From the NCBI GenBank assembly GCA_961205875.1, contig OY540822.1, forward strand, positions 15,440,501-15,504,500: a stretch of 64,000 nucleotides of DNA. The letters are read 5' to 3'. The notes under the pieces are model-generated. The model was not told the origin of the DNA and did no database searches. It saw nothing but the letters and a program-made list of their open reading frames with translations. Shown here piece after piece: positions 1-12,454 of this stretch; position 1 is the first letter of the stretch; every line of letters begins with the position of its first letter. A program made the position numbers and the translations under genes. The stretch is from Sialis fuliginosa (taxonomy: Eukaryota; Arthropoda; Insecta; Megaloptera; Sialidae).

Positions 1-1250
1 CCCCTGTCTGTCAGTTGATATGTTCTGTTAGAACTCGAGAGCTGCCAATACGATTTTTGTCTTCATAGAGTCCTCAAGTTACAACAGTATAACAAACATA
101 AAAAATCTTACGCTGCAAGCAGGTCGTTAGCATGTTATTACGTTATATGTAGCTTGTAAAAGATTTTAATTTTGTATGCATCGGTTTTAACAAACTTTAA
201 ATAGAAAAAATAATAATAATTCACGGCAAACCAACTACATTACAGGAACTCGAATCCTGCTGTAAATGTAATCAATCGTATTTTCATTATTTCCAAAAAT
301 AAATGTAGGTCTGGTTATTACAAAATTATAAAAAGAAAACTTTGATATTTAGTCGTGTTTAAAATAGTTGTCAGATTCTGCTGGAAAACGGGAATCTGAA
401 ACATATAAAGCGTTAATTGTTAAGCCGGTATATCTCGGCTTTATGTATTCAAAATGATGTGAATAATTAAATAAAAAGTTGAACCCAAGACACTTGGGAT
501 AGAAAAAAATGGTTAGTTTTATCTGAGAAATTATCAAATATTAAAACATTAACAATATGAATTACCAACATTTAACTGGCTTGCCATTCTGTAAAATATT
601 AGTATCCTTTTATAAAATATATATATTTTTTTAATATTTATATTGTTTCGATCTTCTGCATTTGTTTCATTTTTTTTAATTTATATAATTAACAACTTCT
701 TCGTTTTTTTTTATATCTATATAAAATTTATATTTTTTTACACTTACTGAAAAACACATAAAATATAAATACATGCTCTCTCTCTAGAATTGACGCGAAA
801 CTTAAAATATATTTTGTCAAAAGAAAACTAAGCGATCATAGATTACTGAATTTCCTTTTCTATTCAATAAATAATACACATAAAATAATATATACATATA
901 TATAAAGAGGGGGGGAAACCTAACAGAATCTGAAAAATAAAAAAAGTATTAAAACTTATAAACTAAATAAGTACTCATCTCTGACATACATCAACACCGG
1001 CTAAAGAGAGAGCAACTTCGCAATAAGTGTGTTTTTCTGTACCTGTTCTGGAAAATGTAACCCCAAAGGTAACGCGATATTTCATTAATAAAATCATAAG
1101 TTATTTAATTGAATGTTAATGTGACTAATTATTTAAAATTTTAATTATTTAAAGTGATAATTATTTGAAAACAATACACAAACAAATCCCCTTTAGCTTA
1201 AAGAAAAGTAATAAATTATTAAAACAATAATCAAAATAAAAATTAGTTAT
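1..1250. other. AT-rich non-genic sequence
   Basis: No reading frame longer than about 60 codons and no recognisable protein. The stretch is rich in A/T runs and short TA repeats (for example near 890-905) and has one G-run near 907-915. I see no gene, RNA or transposon end here. Confidence 0.5.
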
Positions 1251-1254
1251 AAAT

Positions 1255-2320
1255 CCCTCGATGCCGCCGTGTCTGGAAAACGACACAGCAGTCCTACCTT
1301 AAAGGAACCTAGAAACCTGAAATACAAAGATACATATATTGTGTTGTGTAGGGTGGATGTGACGTCAACAGCCTTTGTGCAATGGTAGTTAGACGTGGCG
1401 TGGGAGTGTGACGCCTAACAGCCCCCCTGCATGTTGTTAGGCGTGACACACATTGTCAATGTAACCTACTGGTGCTGCCGAGACGCTCAAAGCAGACATC
1501 GCCTAAGACCTTCTCCGGCTAAAATAAGCAGATAACTGTCTTTTCGCTAGTACCTTCCGGCAATACAATCACTCTATATCATATTTTAGTGAAATATCGC
1601 TTAAGGACACCTAGACAAGATTACTTATCGTGTTTATCTAGCTTAAGGCCCGTTGACGTATAAAATATCAAAAGTCTGCCTGGCATCGGTACACAACAAC
1701 CCCGACCTACCACAGGAGAGGGTAATTTTGGGGCAGCGGGCCACGGGCGACGTTTTTTGCAATAATTCGCGCACTTAACAGGGCCCAACAACAAACACTG
1801 TCCGATAACAGGTCTTCAAAACCCTAAACTAACAGACAGGGTTCGTCGGCGAGCCGGAAATCATTAACTCGGATGAATCGCCCAACATAACGCACCCCCC
1901 AAATACCAAAATTCAATTCGTAGGTCACAAAACAGATTTCATTTCTTTCAACTTATCCGTTTGGTGGAATACGATACACTTATAAATACACTCGCATTTA
2001 TTCGTCCGTCATTCGCTAGCGGTAGGACTCCTGCGGGAGCTCCTAGGACCGCTCAGGGTTGGGATGAAACGTTGGACCAGGTACAATACTAGACACACTT
2101 TGTATAAACCACGAACCATAGGTTCAATGTGGTTTAAAGTAAAAAATAACCGACCTTTAGGGCATTATCCCACCCTGACGTTTGAACTCGATTACTGCAC
2201 AGCAACTCGCTCAAACTGCTCCACCAGCTCCAAAATCTGCACAAGAATCGCCACCATAACTTGCGCCAACTAATAACAAAACAAATTATTAATTGTATTT
2301 CTTGTACACATACCATATAA
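1255..2320. other. GC-richer unexplained block
   Basis: Base composition rises clearly above the surrounding AT-rich DNA, with many CG dinucleotides and C/G runs (for example 1740-1750, 1840-1860, 2025-2060). Reading frames are short (69 codons plus, 60 codons minus) and overlap without a convincing protein. A 15-bp inverted repeat sits at 1406-1449. It could be a decayed transposon, such as the untranslated part of a retroelement, or a promoter with a non-coding first exon. I cannot choose between these. Confidence 0.35.
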
Positions 2321-3180
2321 TAAAATTACCTTTAAGTTTCGAGTTTGGGCGCAGCTGCTACACTGTATGTAGCTTTGTGTGCTGATATATGTTTAACAAT
2401 CGCCATATTATCTACGTAAATACAAAATTAATTAATTAATATAAAGCGTTTTAATTTTAAAATATAACAAGGTATATATTTTATTCAAATTTTGGTTTTC
2501 AATAAAATGGTACAGAAATGTATGTAGTGCAATTAGAAAAATAATTACATTAATATAATATTGCATTGTTGTTATATTTAAGAATATGTAAAATGGCGGT
2601 TTCAATATCTTGTCCAAACAGGTATAAAATTTTTTTCATACCTGTTTGGACAAGAATTCATTATTACATGGTTGTTACATGATTTTCTATTTTCTTATGA
2701 GAAAAAATGCAAATATTATTTTTTTTACCTCTGAAAACTTTTAATTGTTGCTAAATAAACATTTGAATTAATTTTAAGCAGAGACATTGTCTCTTCTTTA
2801 AAAACACGTAAACTAATAATGGCGGGTTTTTATTTGACAATGGAAAAAAAATTTCTTACCATAATTTCATCTTTTGTATTAAAAAAAATGAAATACACAC
2901 TATTCCACTATTGTAAAAATAATCTATTTTCTTTCCGAATTATTTTTTTACTACAGAAAACACTCTATTGTTGTTAATTTACTACGAAATTTAATTTTAA
3001 ACGGTGATATTGTTATACTTTCGAATAAAATCTTAACAATGGTGGTCTGACCATAGACTACACAATACAATAGACGATTCGATAAGTTTATGTTTTATAT
3101 TGTATCTATGCTGTTAGAAAAAGAAGGCTATATCGGCTATATGTTTTGATAAAGGAGTCGTATTTAATCTGTAAAAAAAA

Positions 3181-4090
3181 TGATTTTATAAATACAAGAA
3201 ATTATTGTCAAATATTTTTGAAGAATGTCCTTTACTCTTTAGCTAATGACGATGGAAGTCCCCGAAAACTATACAATAGTCAGTTATAAAACAAAAATCA
3301 AATGTAAGTCAGTGTCAAATTAATGAAAGCATTGCTTTAATGACGAAAAAACTAGATGTATTAGTGCCTGAATAAATAATTTATAATTTCCTACAATATT
3401 AAGTCAGTAAATCCTTGGTTAAGTAATTTCATTCAAATGTTTTTTATTTCAGATCCGAGGCGTTGTGATGTGCCGCTAAAGAAAATGGTTGATCGTGAAA
3501 GAAAGGAAACCTATATCGTCTATGCGTGATCTTATTAGTTTATCTTTAAAGTCATGACTTCAATATTTATTGTCAAGTAGACTTTGTTTGGCTTTACGTA
3601 TTCAATGTGATGTAACAAATTGATCAAACAGACAAATATATCTCGTAGTTGTCTAGTGCGACAGAGATAACAAGAATCTCTAACATAAAAGGCAATAAGT
3701 CAGTGAATTCTTGGTCAAGTCTCAAACAATACGTCAAGTAGCTTCATTCAAATGTTTTTTATTTCAGATCAGAGGTGACGTGCCACCAAAGAAAACGATT
3801 TTAAGAATTCAAAAAATTATTTTCGATTATTTTTGAAGAAAGTTCTTTAAATATTTAGCTTATGACAATGGAAATCCCTAAAAACTGTACAGTTGTACAT
3901 CAAAAAAAAAAATTTTTTAAAATGTATGTCAGTGTCAAATTATTGAAATCATAACTTAAATGATGAAAAAAATATAGTTCAATTCTTTGCTAAGTCTCAA
4001 ACAACATGTACTTGTACAACAATGTAGCTTCATTCAAATGTTTTTTATTTCAGACACGAGGCGTTGTGATGTTGCGTCAAAGAATCATGA
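3181..4090 (+). repeat. degenerate tandem array with splice-acceptor-like segments
   Basis: The segment with core CATTCAAATGTTTTTTATTTCAG occurs three times and ends at 3452, 3767 and 4053. Each copy is followed by a related GAGG(CGTTGTGATG) stretch. The upstream flanks are also duplicated: 3225-3330 and 3830-3960 share GA(C/A)GATGGAA(G/A)TCCC and GTCAGTGTCAAATTA. Spacing between copies is about 315 and 286 bp. The shared edge looks like a 3' splice site (pyrimidine tract plus CAG), so this may be an exon edge or transposon piece duplicated in tandem. The copies have diverged and only the first keeps an open frame of some 25 codons. Confidence 0.65.
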
Positions 4091-4099
4091 AATAAACTA

Positions 4100-7000
4100 A
4101 ATCTGTATCGTCAATGTGTAGTTTATCTCTGTTCAAAACTGCATTATAATATTATAATCTCTTGTTTAGTTAGAAATCTAAAAATTGTTGAAACTTCATA
4201 ACAGTTTGAAACGATTTGTTATATCGTTTAATTTAACATTTAAAACTTCATATCATTAGCCATTTAAGTAAATTATAATTTCTGGAAGAGCAGATAAGCT
4301 AATATGCTAGAATGTTAATATTGAAAATATTTTTTAATACACATTAAACCATTATAACGGAATCTGAAGTAAAAGTTATAAACAAATTATTTATTCATTA
4401 TATCAGCGTTTTTGTTAAACTCTACTTAAACAACTGCAACTAGTTAACTATTTATCAAAATGATTTGAAATTTTAAAACGTAAAATTAGATTATATAGCG
4501 CAAATTTTAAAAGTATTCTTAAGTTTGTGTAATTTATAGTTCCAGAGTATTATCTCGCTGTTGCTAAACAGGAGATTTGTATAATTATGTAATGGTTTAT
4601 TGTTAAATAAAATAGATTATTATTTAATATATTACATTATATTCAGCAACAATACAATAATTGATAATGTGATATTATATAGTTTAATAAGATTAATAGT
4701 AATTTCACTTACTTTTAGTTGAGGGCCCCATTTAAATTCCACCCACACAAAGTCGACACTATGTAGGTATAATTATATCAATACATTTCAGATTAATTAA
4801 AAGTGTTTGATCTTGTTCAAATTGGAAAGTTATGCAATTCTCTAACTATGTAAACATGTAATATTTATATATTAAATAATTATATATAGCCATCCTTGTC
4901 TTTATTATATAATCAATGTTTAGTTTTTTAAATATATATACAATTTTTATTAATTCATGTAAATTAAAACTTTAGACAATGTTTCTTTACTAATGGCAGT
5001 GACCAGTTTGTTGATAACTCAGCTTAAATTCAAATGTACCTGTATAAAGCTTATTTGTTTTAAATATTGTCATATTCAATAATAATGAAAACTATTTTCT
5101 AGTCATTTAAAAAATAATGTTTATTTTCATTTAAGAATTATAATTGAATCATGACTTTGAAAAAAATTTTAAACTTACTTATTACCAATGAAAGCAAAGG
5201 TTCAAATCATGAATTTTATTGAATACAAAACACAAATTACATAAAGAATACATAAAAAACATAGCCAAATACAAAACAGAAAACAAAATCTAAATAACCA
5301 TATAATGAAAATAAAGCACAAAGAATATTAATGATATTATGTAATGAAAAAAATAAACTTAAAAATTAAAAATATGAAAGAAATCCATTACAAAACCATT
5401 TACAATATTCTAACGTACATAATAACATATCACAACGTTTAACATAGCACCAACCTTACAAAAAAAAACTAGTAACCCTTCAAGTATGGCCAGTATCAAA
5501 TAATATAACAAAAAGTAATTAATGGGTTAAATCAAATAATTTAACCTTTTCAACATGGAAATGAACATTAAAAAAACGAATTTTGAAGGGTTAGAAAAAA
5601 ATAAATACGACATAAAAAAATATTACAATTAGAGTACACAAAATTCTTTTAAAAATATGTAAAATACATTTTTTGTTAGAAAAACATTGAATAAATTACC
5701 AGATACGAAATGCAAAACATATTGAATTCATCTATTCGTGGAGACACCCTGTACAATCTGATTAAAGGGATGACTGACGTAAAAATCACCGAGGATATGT
5801 TTAGCAAATATTTTTCAGTTTAAAACGTATACTGGTTTTTTAATACACGCTCAGTGATGTTTCCGTAAGTCATCACAATAAAATATTGAATGTTAATTTT
5901 GATTTATTTAAAATATCATAATTATTTATATTTCTATAATATAATATATATGTTACAATTTAAATTTTTCAAAATATAAAATATTCATATTTACAATTAT
6001 TTTACTGTACTATATTAAAATTTTAAATATATATATATATTAAATAAAAAATGGTGCTTACAAATTAATATTCGTAGTTACAATTCTTTTCGATTAACCT
6101 TATAAATTATCGCCTTATGAAAGAATATATATGCTACTTTAAAGTTAAATAAATGTCAAATATATTTTCAAACAACCTGAGATTTTCTATATCTTAATTA
6201 ATTTTTATTTTTTTTAACTTTTGAACATAAGTTATACAATAAAAAAAAACATGATAAATGAATAAATATGCTACGTTAATTAAGATATACAAAAGAATAA
6301 GAAATTGATTCTTACATGAGATCATATCATTACTGAAGTTTCTTCAATACAAAAAAAAAAAACAGGCGTTATATAATATGACACATTTCATACACATCAA
6401 TACAGAATAATCAATTAAAATGTATTGACAAATAAAACGTAAATGCTTATTTGCCAAGGCTTTTATTCTGAAATGACCACACTGTAGATATATTGATTTT
6501 AAAATTTCAAACTAAAAATTATTGTATAATACAACATTCTACACAGCTCAAATATTCCACAAAAATGTACAATTAAATATCACAAAAATTTATTGTTGTT
6601 TTTTGGTTAGATAAAAATTCAATAAGTAACTGAAGTCTTTTACGTCATCACAAAAGGTTAAAAATTAAAGTTAAAAGATTAATCGAATTCCTTCTCTCAA
6701 TATATAATGGTTTGTAATGTACTCGACTTCAGTGAAATTAAACATTAATAATCATATAAAATACTATCAAATATAAAATATTTGTAATATACTAACTACA
6801 ATATCAACTAATCCAACGTAATGACTGATTATAAAAGGAACACTCGATTTAATATCAATATAAATATACAATATAATTATACTGAATATTTAACTTGTCT
6901 ACAGACACGTAAATATGCAATAAAAAAACATTAAATTTTTTTATTAACGTAAACAAACACTGAAATTTTATAATTATGCTGTTAATTAAATATTTCACTT

Positions 7001-7840
7001 TCAACGGCCACCATTTCGTACAAAAATTAACTTAACGGAAACTACAGTCTATAGTTGTATTTTCTTGCTTGATGTCAAGCAAGAAAATACAACAGCCCTG
7101 TAATTTAATTCAAGTTACTAATCCTGCATAAAGATATATATATATACAATTTTATTTTATTTTGCGGGCCGAGGCACAAAATGTTATGTTAAAACTTGGT
7201 TCAATTATATTTATAACCAATTTTCATTCCTGTTACTAAAATTTACAATAAAATTATTATCGAATTAACAAAAATAAATAGAATGGTTTTGTATCACATA
7301 ACTCTTGTATCGATCTTAAAACCATAACGGTAAATACAGACAAGTTATAAAATTACTATAATAAAGCTTTTTAATTGGATAATTAAAAAAAAAAAAAAAA
7401 ACAAACATGATACAGTACACAAAATTATAACAGAATAATAGAAAAATCATTATCGACCGAATAATGTTGAAAACGATTGTTCCAATCTCAATGGAATGTA
7501 ACGATTCAGTCTAATGATTAAAATTACTTGTGTACTGTCATGAAAACTTTTTCTATTAATGGGATATCCTCGTTTTGATTTCTACAATCCTTCTAGAATA
7601 AGTAAGTATGTAAAAAATTGTTTCAGCATCTACCAAAAAGTTTAAAAAATTTAATTCAGTCTGAATGATTCACAAAAATTTATTTTTATTAACAGATGAA
7701 AAATGAGTGATTTAAAAATATTAATACATGAGAGAATACCCCAATAATATTACTTCTATAAAAGCACACATATTTTATTAGCTTTTTTTGCATAAAAATA
7801 TAATACATAACATATATTTCAGACTTTACCATATAAATAT
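4100..7840. other. AT-rich intergenic sequence
   Basis: About 3.7 kb with no supported gene between the tandem array and the 3' end of the Myt1 gene. It contains short TA tracts (around 6018-6030), a 19-bp near-perfect palindrome at 7054-7093 and A-runs. I see no coding frame of note. Confidence 0.5.
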
Positions 7841-7841
7841 A

Positions 7842-7847
7842 TTTATT
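7842..7847 (-). terminator. candidate polyadenylation signal of Myt1
   Basis: AATAAA on the minus strand (TTTATT on plus), about 140 nt beyond the Myt1 stop codon at 7988-7990. Such hexamers are frequent in AT-rich DNA, so the position is only plausible. Confidence 0.35.
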
Positions 7848-7987
7848 TATGTAACAATTATAAATTTTATTTTTAAGTATCTTTTAATGAAAAAAGAAAT
7901 TATTTAGGCTCTAGTATCACAAAAAAAATATATATATACAATTGCCAAAAATTAGTAAGAAAATTAATCAAAGTCATATGAATATTA

Positions 7988-10355
7988 TTACTTAAGCTGC
8001 AGAATTTTATTGAAATATAAGTCGTCGGTATCACTGTCCGATATAAAATCATATGCTTCTTCCCTATAAGAAATAATCAAACCGTTTAATAAATAAAAAC
8101 AACAAATCAAATAATTCATGCTTACATAGTGTATTTTTTTACTGGAGCTCTGATCCTGGAATTTTTTTGAATTTTTTTAATAGAAGGTGTCGATGTTGCT
8201 GAAGGTTCAATAAAAGGTCCGAAACTTTCATCCAAAATATGATTTTGTGATAATATTGACCAATTAAAGAAATAAACAGCGCGCATTTTAAGATTCTTGA
8301 GAAGGCGAAACGGGAACATCATTATTTTGGTCATTGCTTTGAGGCTTGATTTCGCCATCTTTGCCTGAAATACAAAACTCTGTAATAGCATATCATCTCA
8401 TCAAGTATATCGTCATGCAGTATTTGAATTTATCAAAAGTAAATAAATATGAATGAATTCAACATATGAAACCCTAAAATACAGACAACACATAGTTCAA
8501 CTCAGTTATAACAAGGCAGAAAGGTTCTCAATCTCGGGTACATCTTATTATTGTAATTAATCTTGCCTAAAATAAGTTATCCATAGCATGAGCAATTACG
8601 ATAACAAGAACTATCAGACACCGAGAACTTTTCAGCTTTTACATTTTTACATATTATTAATAACTTAGTTTAACTTTATAATAACACAATAAAAAAACTA
8701 CAATACTGTTTTAGCAAAAATAAAAATGAAGCAATCATGCAGTTTACGTAGGTCTTAGTTGGAACAAACCATGGATTTTAATAATAAAAGGTATTTACGA
8801 ATCAATAACATCTGCCGAAATCTTGGTAATTCTAAAAGCTCGTTAACAGTGGGTCTTTTAGTCGGGTCAGCTTGCATCATGTTTTTTATAACTGTAATCA
8901 GTTCCACAGACAAATCTGAAACAAATCATTTTATAAAAACAAAAATCCATTATGATATTAACCAAATAGATTTTATACCAATGTTTCCTTCCTTTATGCT
9001 GCATAAAAAATATTTCATTTTTAATAATCACATATATAATTTAAATAATAAAAAAACAGAAAACGTGCATAAATAAATCAAAATGACCCATTAAATTAAA
9101 ATCCTATTTTTGTTGTTGAAACAGTTAAAGTTCTATGAAAAAAAATCAAATAGAAATAATATAACAACTTACGTTTTGTGTGGCTCTCTGGAAAAGTATT
9201 TTTTCTTAGCTGTTGCCACAATTGTCCGTTTTGCGGCAGTTCGATATCACAAGCTAATTCTAACGTCACAGCTCCAGCGCTGAATATGTCAGCAGCTTTG
9301 GTAAAGTTGCCCTGCATCAATTCAGGTGCAAGATATTTAGCGTCACCTTCTATAGCATCATTTAAATTATCCTATACATTAAAAACAATTAATAAATAGA
9401 TAGTTTTGTAATTTGAGTATTTACTCACTTTTTTGAGATCAATTACTAGACCAAAATCGCCTAGTTTGCATGTTCCATTCTCACACAAGAGAATATTTTC
9501 AGTCTTAACATCTAAATGAATTAAATCTGAATCATGTAAATTGCGTATGGCCTGTAAATGTAATAAAGATTGATATCAAATAGATTAATTCAAATTACCA
9601 ATGAAATCCTACCAGCAATAAGTCGAGCAGAATATTCCACACACGGTCTTCTGGTATGTTATGATTTTTTTCCGAATATTGTTCTAAAGTCGAGGCACAG
9701 AGTTCAAGCTGCAAGTAAACGAAGCCATCCTGTTCCCACGCTCTGAACAGAGTCACACAGTTCGGATGAAGAGGTATAAGTTCATGTTTACGCAATTCTT
9801 TTAACTTGTGAACTTTGTCTGATTTGTTTCTGAATCGTTCCTTTGATTTCTTAACGGCATACTGATTGTCGTCATCTTTGGCCCGTACTTTAAAGACTTC
9901 CCCAAAAGAACCTTCACCCAGTTTGCAGATAATATCGAAATTATCATTGAAAAACGATTCATTGTTATTCAATGGCCAACTGCTAGAACTGAAAGACGCT
10001 GATTCATTTATTAAGGTCATATAATTAAATTAAAGTTTCAATATATCAAATTTGGAATTTTTGCAATAAAGGATACAGTTCTTTGTACTGTCACGAGAAG
10101 ATATTGAAACCATTCTGGCATTTTCTTTCTGCCTCTCACACCATGTAGATTTTTTCATTAGTTTCGGTGGGTTAGGAGACTTAAATTCAGACGATCTGTT
10201 CAGTGACTAAATACATACACGAAAATTAAAAATTTTTATTCGTAACAGACGATATGATTATTAAATAAGAAACTTACTTTACGTTGCACCACTTTCGTAC
10301 CCTCCAACAATTCTTTCACTGGTTTGGGTGACGATATTAAATTTTCGTTTGACAT
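7988..10355 (-). CDS. Myt1: Myt1, membrane-associated Cdk1-inhibitory kinase (Wee1 family)
   Basis: Eight exons, read downward: 10355-10278, 10206-10089, 9998-9613, 9551-9429, 9371-9173, 8915-8770, 8364-8126 and 8063-7988; 1365 nt, 454 aa. Seen: glycine loop GEGSFGEVF (residues 93-101), ATP-binding lysine in YAVKK (K115), catalytic loop HLDVKTEN (D208, K210), DFG (226-228), EGDAKYLAPE (243-252). HLDVK instead of HRDLK and the EGD..Y.APE segment are typical of Myt1 rather than Wee1. The family phosphorylates Cdk1 on its inhibitory Thr/Tyr pair at ER/Golgi membranes and holds G2/M entry. The C-terminal DESFGP and ST-P motifs resemble other Myt1 tails. Weak points are the donor after exon 6 (GTTTGT) and the 90-nt intron 2 (donor GTACAA). 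No classical transmembrane helix is seen, but residues around the exon 6-7 junction are basic and hydrophobic. Confidence 0.9.
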
Positions 10356-12298
10356 TATTATTTTTATGTGGTAAATATATAAAATCAAAATTCACTTTAC
10401 TATCAAAATCACTATAATTTAGAAAAATATTACAAATGAATTAATCACATAACAATTTAAATATTTACAATTTAAAACGAATTAAGTGCTCATTTTGCAC
10501 AAACAATTTTGACAAGCAAACAACTAATGCTTATTACCATTCTATATTATTTTCTGCCATTTTGAAATTCAACTGCATGAATATCGTACAGATTATTCCC
10601 CAGTGAACCCAAACAAGTAAATTCGAGCTTTAAGCATTTTAATTTCTGTTGTAAAATTGACTTTACTTTATTTATTTGCATTTAAAATCAAAATATCTTT
10701 ATTTATAGAATTACCATTTGCTTCATTATTGAATTCGACTCGAAATATTTAAAATATTACTTATACATTGATAAACCATCAGACAACATGTATAAGTACA
10801 CTGGTTTAGTGCAATTTGCTTATAGCTACATTAACGAGTATACGAAATTTGAAATTCGTGTGTTTTCAAAAAATCACAAATTTAAATAAATAGGAGTTTA
10901 AAGACTTTTCTACACATTCTTAATTACGTTATTTTGAAGATAAAAGCGACTAATACATTCAGAAAGGTATTTTAATCAATTTAATCAAAAAACAAAATTT
11001 GTAACAAACTTCTGAAATTCGATTTAAAAATATATTACACTAACAAGTATTTATACATTTATATAATTGTAGATATCAAAACGATTATTACAAGAAATAA
11101 TTTGAAATCAAATTTATATATTATTTTAAAGTAGACCTTGATATTTCTAAATCTTATTTTTATCAGTAGGTAGGTACTATTTATTTATACAACTTAAAAA
11201 AACATGAACTTATCAATATTAGATTACTTTAACAATCGATCATTTATTTCCAATAAACGTGCAGATTCAGCATATTCTTGATGTAATAGATTATAGAGAT
11301 AAAATAATATCACTGTGGTGTTCTTTATAATTAATACTTCAAATATGAAAAAAATTATTAGCAAAATATTAGGATAAGTAGGGTTAATAAATAAAATAAG
11401 ATATATATTTCAACAATTTGACTTTATTTATCAACATTAATGATATGTTTTAATTCACTAAATAAAAACGATCTGGTACACATATACAGTTTAATTTTAT
11501 TTAGTGGATCAAATGCAGATGTTTTTCAAATTTTATACAACATGTTTACAAAGTCTTTGTTTTGCACGTCCTGTTTAGAAAAAGATAATAGTTTGAACAA
11601 TCTGTTCAGGTCAACACAATCAATGTTATATAAAAACAAAAATAAATTATATTGTGAGACGCAATTGTTTCACGATAACCAGTAATCAAAAAAGTGTAAG
11701 ATAAAGATTTGTACATGATTATGTTTTGAAAACTGCAACTCGTAATATTAGCGATAGCAAAATAACATTCTTTCTTGACAACGGATGCTTTCTGATAAAC
11801 ATACACAATTTGATTGGGTACTTTTTGAATACATTTTAAAATAACCTAACGGACGTAAATTTTAATTGAACATAAATTGTTGGTAGAAGTTATGTCAAGC
11901 AGTGTGATATTGTGCCGCAGTTGGAATACATTTTTACATTGTGTCTATAATTGGAAAGCATCTAATGTCTATATACAAATATATGGCAGTTTGTAATCAT
12001 GTAAGTTTAGTGACAGTTCAGGTTTAGCAGCACCTTTTTGATGAAAGGCCCTGCTGATACAAAATCTTAGAATTGTCACCATTCACCATACAACAGATAA
12101 CTGAAACATATCGAACCCTAACTGCCTAATTATCATAACCGCTAAAAATTACATTATTTCTTCAATAAAGTATTTCTAAAAAATACCTCTATGAAATTAA
12201 CTTTTTGTCGCTTACAATAATTTAGCGGTTAGGGCTCGATATTACAAATATATTTATAATATTTAAACAACCTATATATATAAATTTTTTTTTCAAGA
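10356..12298. other. intergenic region between Myt1 and adenylate kinase 2
   Basis: About 1.9 kb. The first few hundred bases upstream of the Myt1 ATG (10355) presumably hold its promoter and 5' UTR, but I see no clear TATA or initiator. The longest frame (81 codons, 11440-11685 plus) is within chance expectation for AT-rich DNA. A small inverted-repeat element sits at 12108-12242. Confidence 0.5.
12108..12242. mobile_element. MITE-like inverted repeat, 135 bp
   Basis: Left end ATATCGAACCCTAAC (12108-12122) and right end GTTAGGGCTCGATAT (12228-12242) are inverted copies with one mismatch. The similarity continues weakly inward (ACCGCTAAAAATTA versus AATTTAGCGGT). Short, no coding capacity, next to the 3' end of adenylate kinase 2. 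Superfamily unknown. Confidence 0.5.
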
Positions 12299-12304
12299 TT
12301 TATT
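12299..12304 (-). terminator. candidate polyadenylation signal of adenylate kinase 2
   Basis: AATAAA on the minus strand (TTTATT on plus), about 150 nt beyond the stop codon at 12455-12457. Plausible by spacing only. Confidence 0.35.
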
Positions 12305-12454
12305 ATTTATATATAAAACTAAAAGAGGAAAATGTAGTTTGGTATACAAAATAAAATATGTGTACTGTACAAATAATTTAAGATTTGAAAAACATCAAAA
12401 CAATCATATGCAAACTAGTAACATTTCTAACAGCGTTTTCTCATCTATGTACCA

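Noticed and set aside
2064..2316. Overlapping 69- and 60-codon frames in the GC-richer block
   Set aside because: No recognisable family and explained by low stop density.
8759..9076. 105-codon plus-strand frame
   Set aside because: It lies opposite Myt1 exon 6, which reads clearly as the end of the kinase domain on the minus strand (MMQADPTKRPTVNELLELPR).
11440..11685. 81-codon plus-strand frame between Myt1 and adenylate kinase 2
   Set aside because: Length is within chance expectation for the window and it shows no family features.
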